Of a stretch of 24,667 bases of DNA, positions 13,837 through 22,400 are shown piece by piece. A program made the translations under genes and the position numbers. Positions within the stretch are counted from its first letter, which is position 1. The number at the start of each line of letters is the position of its first letter. Under the pieces are notes generated by a model that saw only the letters and a program-made list of their open reading frames with translations, was not told the DNA's origin and ran no database searches. Origin of the DNA: a virus; the IMG/VR virus record IMGVR_UViG_3300006104_000070, positions 1 through 24,667 of that record, one strand, 5' to 3'.

Positions 13837-15041
13837 ACTACAAGAACTTCAATAACCCCAAAGCCCTGTGAGTTACTTTGCAGGGCTTTTCCTATTACAG
13901 ATCCTTCAGATACCGATTTAGCCGCTGTAGCATATCCTGCATAGTCACTAGTAACTAAAAGATCACCTCTTTCAATATAGCCGTGAACTTTGCAAAGAAC
14001 ACGACCTTTTAAGGCAATTGCAGGGTGAGTTTCGTCATTTCCGGCGTCTTTATTCATTAAATAGGCAGGATTTGTAGACACTATACCCGCTACCCTTGTA
14101 TCAGCAAATTTAGTAGTAGTTGTAACTTCTTTTAGGCCGCCGATTACTAAAACGGTTCCAGGTTCATATATAGCATCAGCTTCGTAACGCTCTGCCAAGT
14201 CGGCATAGTAAGCGGCAGTGGCTGTAGCATTTAATACACCATTAGTATAGTTAAACGATGAGTTTACTACAGCATTAGATGCACCTGTAGCATTAGAAAC
14301 CATAGGGATATATAATGTTCCAGAAGGGGCGGCAGTGACATTCAACCCAGATGTTAATAGTGAGTGAGCCGCAGTACCCCATAACATATATCCAGATGTT
14401 GTCGATACTGTAGAAACTCCAGTTGCAGAATCTGCTCCAGGCAAGGTAATACCAGCTTTAACAACTGTAAATGTATTAGCAGAGCCTACGCCTAAATCAC
14501 TGCTCGGATATGTTGCAGGTACATAGTTAACATTGGATATTGCTAGTACATTTAAACCATCTACAAGCCCACGAATAGTTGCTTGATAAACAGATTGATT
14601 TGTTTGCTCAGGAGTAAATGACCACGAGCTGCCAGTTCCTTGATCAAATGGTCCGATAAACACAAATCCATTAGAAGTTTGATCATATACCGATAACTGT
14701 TGAGTAGATGTATTCCAAATCATATCTCCAGTTACAGGATTATTTGGAATAGTACTAGATCCACATACGCTCAAACTGGCAATACCTTTAAAGTTAGTAC
14801 CATCATAAGAAACATTTAACTGCTGAGTTTGATTATTAAACCATAGTTGTCCCTGTATTGGATTAGTTGGAGACACAGAGTTATTAAAGTTTTCTAATAG
14901 CCCAACGAAGTTTTCTTCTAAAGGTTGACCATATCCAGAAAAGTTTTTACCAACAAAGGTAAGGCTTGTAGTTTGATCTATTGTTGCATCTCGAACTGTT
15001 GTTAATACAGTACCGCTGGTTTTGGTTAAAATGTATGACAT
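13833..15041 (-). CDS. Tail fibre-like structural protein with conserved C-terminal domain
   Basis: This 402-aa protein begins 'MSYILTKTSGTVLTTVRDAT' and carries IDQTTSLTFVGKNFSGYGQ, then a 'PxxGQLWFNxxxxxLxVxxDG' repeat seen twice (GQLWFNNQTQQLNV, GDMIWNTSTQQLSVYD). The middle is Ser/Thr/Ala-rich beta-type sequence. The C-terminal 120 residues (YYADLAERYEADAIYEPGTV, VAGIVSTNPAYLMN, GRVLCKVHGYIERGDLLVTS, GSVIGKALQ, GVIEVLV) form a domain I recall at the ends of tail-fibre proteins of many aquatic T4-like phages. It is paralogous in its N-terminal part to the next gene upstream. No Shine-Dalgarno is obvious; ATG lies 4 bases after the previous stop, so translation is probably coupled. Role: virion fibre, perhaps host recognition. 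Confidence 0.8.
   Translation of the reverse strand: MSYILTKTSGTVLTTVRDATIDQTTSLTFVGKNFSGYGQPLEENFVGLLENFNNSVSPTNPIQGQLWFNNQTQQLNVSYDGTNFKGIASLSVCGSSTIPNNPVTGDMIWNTSTQQLSVYDQTSNGFVFIGPFDQGTGSSWSFTPEQTNQSVYQATIRGLVDGLNVLAISNVNYVPATYPSSDLGVGSANTFTVVKAGITLPGADSATGVSTVSTTSGYMLWGTAAHSLLTSGLNVTAAPSGTLYIPMVSNATGASNAVVNSSFNYTNGVLNATATAAYYADLAERYEADAIYEPGTVLVIGGLKEVTTTTKFADTRVAGIVSTNPAYLMNKDAGNDETHPAIALKGRVLCKVHGYIERGDLLVTSDYAGYATAAKSVSEGSVIGKALQSNSQGFGVIEVLVV
13860..13890 (+). terminator. Probable intrinsic terminator for the thyA transcript, inside a convergent gene
   Basis: AAAGCCCTG (13860-13868) and CAGGGCTTT (13881-13889) are exact inverted arms of 9 bp around a 12-base loop, with four T at 13887-13890 on the plus strand. 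It lies 24 bases past the thyA stop but within the last codons of the minus-strand tail gene. The T run is short, so strength is uncertain; on the minus strand no T run follows the stem. Confidence 0.6.
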
Positions 15042-15045
15042 AGTA

Positions 15046-15834
15046 TTATTGATATAAAGGTAAAAAGTACTGAGTTCCTGCTACAACTATTTTTAACCAA
15101 GACGAAGCTGTTGTGTTATTTGTAGGAGTTCCGCTAGTCGCAGCACCGATAGAAATAGAATTAACAGTTATCGAAGTAGCAGTTACATTGTTAGTAATGA
15201 CATTTGCAGAAGCTTGTATATTACCAATGATATTTAATCCCTGGGTAATAGTGTAGCTGGTTGTATTAAAAATGTTTACGCTTTGAGTTCCATTAACCGT
15301 AAACGAACTATTACTTAATGCACCTTTTACTACACCGTAGTTTTCTAATAAAGAAACTTGTTGATTTATCGGAGGACTGGTATTATTAAGAATAGGTAGT
15401 ATAGGTGTAATCAATCCAGTTGGTTGATTCATTGGATAGGTCGAAAGGGTAACAAAAGAACTTCCATTAAAGAAATTTATTGTTTGTGTGGCATTATTGC
15501 TATTATACCAAAAATCACCAGCGTTTAATCCAGCAGGTTGACTAGTACCAATAGTTGCTCCGCCGGCACTTATAAATGTACCCGAAGTAGCATCAAATAC
15601 TCTAAGTTTTTTATATGTTGTATCATACCACAATTGGCCGCCTAAAGGATTAGCGGGAGGGGAATAGTTAGGATTGGCAGAATTAGTTAATAATGTTACT
15701 AGGTTTTGATTATAGTATTGTCCGTAACCAGCATAATCTTTACCAACAAAAGTAACACTGGTAGATTGATCAATAGAGTCATCGGCTACTCTTACTAAAA
15801 CTGTGTTATTATTATTTAAAATTGTATATGCCAT
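15046..15834 (-). CDS. Tail fibre-like structural protein, paralogue of its neighbour
   Basis: This 262-aa protein begins 'MAYTILNNNNTVLVRVADDS', followed by IDQSTSVTFVGKDYAGYGQ, closely like the same region of the neighbouring 402-aa protein. Two copies of the 'GxxWYDxxxxxLxxFxG' repeat follow (GQLWYDTTYKKLRVFD, GDFWYNSNNATQTINFFNG). The C-terminal part is Asn/Thr/Ser-rich and beta-type, and lacks the 'AERYEAD...GVIEVLV' end domain of the neighbour. AAGGA (15842-15846) sits 7 bases before the start. The shared N terminus may attach both proteins to the same virion site, with different distal parts. Confidence 0.8.
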   Translation of the reverse strand: MAYTILNNNNTVLVRVADDSIDQSTSVTFVGKDYAGYGQYYNQNLVTLLTNSANPNYSPPANPLGGQLWYDTTYKKLRVFDATSGTFISAGGATIGTSQPAGLNAGDFWYNSNNATQTINFFNGSSFVTLSTYPMNQPTGLITPILPILNNTSPPINQQVSLLENYGVVKGALSNSSFTVNGTQSVNIFNTTSYTITQGLNIIGNIQASANVITNNVTATSITVNSISIGAATSGTPTNNTTASSWLKIVVAGTQYFLPLYQ

Positions 15835-15844
15835 TACACTATCC

Positions 15845-16480
15845 TTAAGAACTTAAACTCTGTACTCGGATGGTATAATCAATCTGAATCATTCGATTCA
15901 AACTTTTTTGCACAGGGTGAAAAATTACATGAGTTAACAACGGCCCAGTTCCAGGACCATTTGGACTATATGCTCTAAGACCAAGTTCGTCAAACACATA
16001 TGTACCATCGCTGTTAGTAGCATTGTCAAAGGCCATTTGGCCGTTGGGCTCACCAAAATCTAATAAACAACTAACTAAAACATCACTATAGAATGAGCCA
16101 GCGACATGTCTAACTTCCATAAAGTTTCTAGCAGGATCCAAGTCGTATGTTTGATTTGAATCAACTACTTTATAATAAGTTTGATTATATAGACCAGCAG
16201 TTGTACCAATAACGTTCGGTGTTAGGTATGTAATAATACCGGTATCGTCAACGCGAGTACCTCCATTACCAAATGCCATACCTTCGATCATTCCTCGGCC
16301 TTGGTTACTAACACTTTGTGCTAAACTTATACTAAAAGTTTCATAGTTAATAGCATTAGGCTTGTCAATAAACACTTGTCCGGTTTCTGGATTATAGATT
16401 TTAATATGCCCGCGAACAGCAATGTTTCCTTGTTCATTGGGTTTTTTTTCTGTGTTGGTATTCATTTGTTTTTGTTCCAT
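15845..16480 (-). CDS. Tail/baseplate-associated protein, unknown exact role
   Basis: This 211-aa protein contains GHIKIYNPETGQVFIDKPNA (an immunoglobulin-like or fibre-type start), then MAFGNGGTRVDDTGIITYLTPN and, near the end, VQKSLNRMIQIDYTIRVQSL. This 'FGNGGTxVDxxGxIxY' pattern is one I associate with tail proteins of large phages, but I cannot name a T4 counterpart. Two starts are possible: ATG 16480, with no ribosome-binding site, or ATG 16465 (protein 5 residues shorter), which has GGAA about 8 bases upstream. It lies 18 bases after the giant structural gene and just before the fibre paralogues. Confidence 0.7.
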   Translation of the reverse strand: MEQKQMNTNTEKKPNEQGNIAVRGHIKIYNPETGQVFIDKPNAINYETFSISLAQSVSNQGRGMIEGMAFGNGGTRVDDTGIITYLTPNVIGTTAGLYNQTYYKVVDSNQTYDLDPARNFMEVRHVAGSFYSDVLVSCLLDFGEPNGQMAFDNATNSDGTYVFDELGLRAYSPNGPGTGPLLTHVIFHPVQKSLNRMIQIDYTIRVQSLSS

Positions 16481-16485
16481 GATGA

Positions 16486-16493
16486 TATTTATG
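16486..16493 (-). promoter_or_regulatory. Possible T4-type late promoter
   Basis: On the minus strand the 18-base gap between the giant gene and the 211-aa gene holds CATAAATA, one mismatch from the T4 late promoter TATAAATA. Transcription would start near 16480, giving a short leader for the internal ATG at 16465, which has its own GGAA. One 8-base match in A/T-rich DNA is weak evidence. Confidence 0.3.
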
Positions 16494-16498
16494 CTAGT

Positions 16499-19400
16499 TT
16501 ATACGTTCCCTTTAATTGCATTTCCACTATAGAAATAAACATCAGGAAGTATAGCAGGCGCTTCTTGTAAGAACTGTGCTTCAAAACTTGTACTAGATGT
16601 TAGAGAAACAGTTGAAGTTCCTGCAGATACAACATCGTTCCAGCTAGAGGTTACACGTTTCATAACAATCGATAACAATGTTCCTGTGTTTAACTTAACT
16701 GTTGAAGTATTTAATGTTATCACTTGAGTACTAGTGTTAATAGTAAAATCAGGCGGTAGTTGACGTAATCCAGAATCAATTAATCCCAGTGTTGCAGTTA
16801 CTATATAACCTGTACCAGTTGACCAATAAATCAAGTTAGTACTTGTTACAAGGTAAGTTGTACCTGTAGATTTAACTGGAAGTCCTACATTGGTTGATGT
16901 AGTATAATCAATATTTACTTGCGATTGTCCTGATTTGTATACCCAAACAATACTAGTGTCAGTGGTAACATATGCAGGATTCGGAGTATATTGTAAATCA
17001 GTTGACAACCTAGAATACACATTAGTCAATGAAGATACTGTAGGGAATGTTCCAAGTATTTGAGATTCCAATATACTGTCATGTTGTACTGTTGTGTCTT
17101 GGTAATATGAAATATTTTTACGCAACGGATAACCGCCATAGTAAACTTGTATTTGATCTTTGGCTGCAATACTTGCAGTAGAGACAGAATATATTCTATT
17201 ACCGACAACAAAGGAACCTGTATAAGGATCAACTGGTAACGGTGATACCGAGGTTAGGAAAGAAATACCATCACATCTAATAACAGAAGCTGTTAAAGTA
17301 TTAATCCATCCAGTAATAGATGAAGATTTGATAGTATAGGTATTACTTAGAGCAGCATTAGTATATGTATTCTGTGCTAATACTGTTTCTTGATAAGCCT
17401 GTTCAGGTGCTATTGGAACAGTTTGATACACACCTTGATCTATTACACGAGTACCCAAAGTTGCTGTAGTAATAATACCTGTGCCACGGGCACCGCGTCT
17501 TAGTTGGCTTAAAACATTATTGCTATTTTCATAGAACTCTATTAATTCTCCTGAAATCAATACTGCACCCGGAGTATTTGTTCCAGGATCAGCAGGGCTT
17601 AATATTGTAGAATCTGCAACATGTATTTCTGTAGATGTTGTATACAACGGTTGTGTTAGGTATGTAGAGTTTTTATTAGACAGTCTTGTAAAAGATTCTT
17701 GTCCCAGAATATTTCTAAAATATCTGTAACCTAGAATGTTTTTATTAGAAGGACCGGCAATACTCATTATCACCACAGTACAATCTGAGGTAACATCGTA
17801 TGCATCACCAATAACAACAGTTAACTGATCAGACAACACTTGGAAATCAACGCCGCCTATTAACACTTGTTCTCCAGATCTACCTGTGTTAGATATTGGA
17901 TAGTTGATTGTAACCCAAACGTAATTTTGATCTAGAACAGGTCTATCTAAAATATATGTTCTATATGGATTTCCTTTAAACACTTGTGTTTCGATACCCA
18001 TAGAATCCTGATCAGTATAAGTTGTAATCTTATAATTTATATTAGTTCTTGTATACCAGTTTGGTGATAATACTAGTTTACCTTGCAAAGTTACAATATA
18101 ATCATAATCATAGGTCACTGAAGTTGAACTATTATAGTGATTTGCAAAGTTATTTGGCATATATGATTCAACCGCAATAACGTCACCGACATTAAAAGAT
18201 TTGGATATTGTTACATTGTTATTGTCAAAAGTAAAATCTGCACCTAATGCTATTTGAGAACCGTTTATATAAACATTAACGTTGTCTCCGTAGTTAACAT
18301 CTTTTACAAATGGGTTAAAGGCATCTTTGATTTGATATTGAGTAACACTAGTAGATGTCACTGTATAATAGGTAACACTTGGTGGTAATAATCTTATAGA
18401 AGTATTACTACCTATGTCCGATGCTTCTACTATTACCTGTGAGCTCGGAGGTCCAACATTTCCCGGAGGATTAGGAATATCTATTCCTGCAAAAGTGGGC
18501 TGATTTGGATCAAAAATTGCTTGGCCATTTACAGTTATATAGTTTACATTAACTTGATTAAAGTTAGTACCTACATTATCAAAGAACCAAGCCTGCAATG
18601 TATTTTCAATACCCAGTGGAAGATTATAAACAATAACAGATGCTCTGTTAGATGTTGTAGAAGCTGGAACAAGTTGATAGTACGGGCTAGGTATTATATT
18701 AGAAGAAAGTATTTGTCCATCTAATGTTACAAAGACTCCTGTAACTTCATCAAAACTACCTAAACTAACTGCTTGAGCGGTAGTAGTATTTGCTACTGTA
18801 TTAACTGTTACTCTATCAATGATTCCAGGAATAGCTGATGAGTTTGATCCAACACCAATAATAGTGTATGCCACAACACCGTCAGTGGGTTGTGGAGGAA
18901 TAACCAATGCAGAGTTTATCCAATCAATATTAAATGTATTAGATATATTTGTTACTGTTGAGTATGCAAACTCAGTACCATTAACTGCTACCACAATGCT
19001 TCCGATAGTAGTCGGAAGACTTGATAACGGGAATGTACAAGAAGTACCTGCTATGACATTTCCAGAACCGTTTACAATAGTAGGTGTAACATACCCTGCT
19101 TGAGTATAAACATCAATACCTAATGTATCTGCAACTACACCAGGAATAACTTCTTCAGGAGCATAGGCAGAACTTGTTGTTACAAATCCATATTCACCTT
19201 CGATGATTAAATCTGCAGGATCAACACCTAATGCATTTATTAAGTTTGTTCCTGACCATGTCGGATAAGGCTGAGATAAGTTTATATCGTAGGTACCAGA
19301 AAGATGACTAGGATTAATAAGACTATCAGGGCCGCCTACAATATTACCGTAGGGATTTACAAAACTCTTTCCTTCATATTGGCCGCCGATATGTGTTCTA

Positions 19401-22400
19401 GGATCATCAACTCCTACCATCAGTTGTTCAGTAGCAGTACCTGCCATACCCGCGGTCGGTGCATAGAAGTTTTGAATACGTTCTACGGCAGACATTAACG
19501 ATACACTCTTTTCGTAAGTGAACGTAACTACCGCACCTAATGCAGGAGCTTGATCAATATTTAAGAATACTAGTTTAGAATAGTGTTTGGTAAAACCATT
19601 ATAAGTTTCTTTATAATATCGAACGGTGTATTCGGTAGGCAATACGTACTCGCCAGTAACAGATAGATTCATTTTAAATCTATCAGCCTGTGCTACCCAA
19701 CTTAGGACGAATTCAGTACTAGCACCATCACCAATAAAAATATCTGTTACAGACAAACTGCCAATTTGATTTCTTGTAGAAATTCTGTCAAAGACCATAG
19801 TCTCAGTTATTTGTCGAACAGGATTTACAAACAAACTTTCTAAAGTAGGTACAGTAGAAGTAGTATATGTACCACTGTTTGACAAATATTGTGGATATAC
19901 CAACGACGATGTTGACACAGGAGTAGTAACAAATTTATTTGTTAATGTACTCCAATATGCAGGGAAATCAAAATCAGTAGTCAATGTTTGAGAAAACTCT
20001 GTATTACTAAAGTTAGTTGTAAAGTTTCTAACTTTTGTATGGTAGGGTTTTACTTCATTAATAAAATCTTCATAGTAAGAACTATCTTGTAACTTATAGA
20101 TAGGAGGCTGTGTCAACTGTCCCGCATAGTTAGTTACATCAATAAACGATGTTTTTAATATCCAATCAATAGCAGGCTGCTCTGAAACAGCATACTTCAT
20201 GGCCTTGAAGAATAGTTTATTCCAGTTGACTCTTAAATCATTGATAAACAAATCATCCTTTAAGGCAGTAAGAATAAATTGAATTTCCTTGTTAGGAGTT
20301 TGATCAAACAATGTTTGACTGTAACTATATGTTTGATTCCATCCAAATGCTAGATTCCATAAAGTATCTAAGAACTGAATAGTACCGTTTTGTATATAAC
20401 GAGTTAGATAGTTATTACCAAAATCACCAACAGTACCAGCAGGTGCTACTTCTAGAATAATATAGTTGCCGTCGCCTCGATTATTAACTTTGACATATTG
20501 CCCGGCAGATAGACTAACTTCAGCCAACTGATATAACTCGTCAACTGCAACAGTAATATCTCGATAAGCATCGTAAGAAGTAGACACCCAATCAACATGT
20601 TTCCAATATAATGGAGTGTTATAACTTTGTGTTCTTACTCTTACCCATTTACTATTTTGTAGTTCATATACTGCCCATCCGTTGTTAGAATCAGCATCAA
20701 CTAATACTGTAACAGTCGATGTACTTCCAACAAATACCGGATCCAACTCTGTAGCATCCTCGATTACGGTATATTGAGTAGGAAAAGGCTCAGCGGCGTT
20801 TAAGTTATTAAAACTGTAGTTGCTGGTAACTTGAACATCTATTAAAATGCTGTTGGCAAAATCTATAACATTACGCAATGCTTCAAATCTGTTGTTGAAT
20901 AATGTTTGTTGAGGTCTGATGCCAATACCAAACTTAGCTCTAGCTGACAGTTTTGGATCAGGAACAAGAGCACCTGTACTTGTACTATATCCAATAAAAC
21001 TATCAATCATTTTACGTTCTAACAGTCCGGGTGGTGTGCTTGTTTCTTTGCCGTCTGTCATTAACTGCCACTCTGTGTGACGAGGTATTTTACTGTTAGT
21101 ATTATCAATAGCAAAGTTTAGACTGATTTGATCAGATTTTAACTCAGTAGCAATATTAGCTAACATTATGGTATTTTTATCTATTATAGATGCAAACTGT
21201 AGGCCAGCAGCTAACGGGTTAGCAATATAAGAAGCTACATTCTGTGCGCTGGTTCTACGATCAGCTACATTAGGTATAGTTGCTTTATTCTTAACCCAGT
21301 AATAATAGGTATTAATAAAGCCACCTGTTGCAGAATCATATTCTTGTGTAACCGACAATGTACTGTTGTCAGGATATTTAGGTTGACCGCTAATACCTTT
21401 TGCAAGTCCCGAAGTTGTGTCGGCTTGAATAGCCCAATCACTTGGCAACAATGTAGATTTAACCCATTCGTATACATCAATACTAGCCCCAGGGAATAGT
21501 GTGTTCCAGTTGATTCTACGATATTCTAAATCACCTTGCTCATACCAGGTAAACTTGGCAGTACTTAAATCCCACCATAGTTGACCTACTTGATTGTCAA
21601 GCCAGTTTGATACATTATTAACATTTACTTTAGAATCACCGATGCTATATATAGCAGGATCACTTGCAACTTTATAAGTTAGTTCTTCCTCAGCAAGACC
21701 AACGATTTGACCTTTTAACGGATCCACATAGTCATAATAGTTAATAATATCATTAGATACTGTATCAACTAAACAAATCTTTTGAACACCCGAAGGTAAT
21801 ACAAAATCGTCTTGAACTCGTAACTGATTCCATCCTACCACTGCTGGGTCTATTGCAGTAAACTGATAGATTGCACTGGTAGCAGTACTTACTAGTTGTG
21901 TTGAACCGCCCGGAGCACCGACTAGTACAACACCGTTGTCTAATGAAACAGATGTTCCATAGTTAGTACCTGTTGTAATGTTTTCTTCTGCGTTGACTAG
22001 TTCTTCGCTATAGACAAATCGTGTACCTCTACGTGAATACAAATAAGCAGAGCCCGACATTATTTCAGATTCTGTAAATCTAGTTGTGTCTAAATCAAAG
22101 GTAGTTGTGTGTTCATCAAAATAAGTTACAACCGAAGTGTTTGTTCCTAATGCGGTAACAACCAAGGCATCAGCTTCTGATGTAAAATCCATAGCTATGC
22201 CAAAGTTCATTGTCGAACCTATTACTGGATTTATTAAGGTTGTATCTAATACATATGCATTATTTGTCAATGTATAAATGCACACAGCACCTATACTTCC
22301 ATCGTCATTGTTTAGATTAGGAGCACTTACAGCAAGATAATAGCCGTCTCGACTCATTGCCAAAGATTGGCCAAAGTTGGTTCCTGTTGCAAATGGAGAA

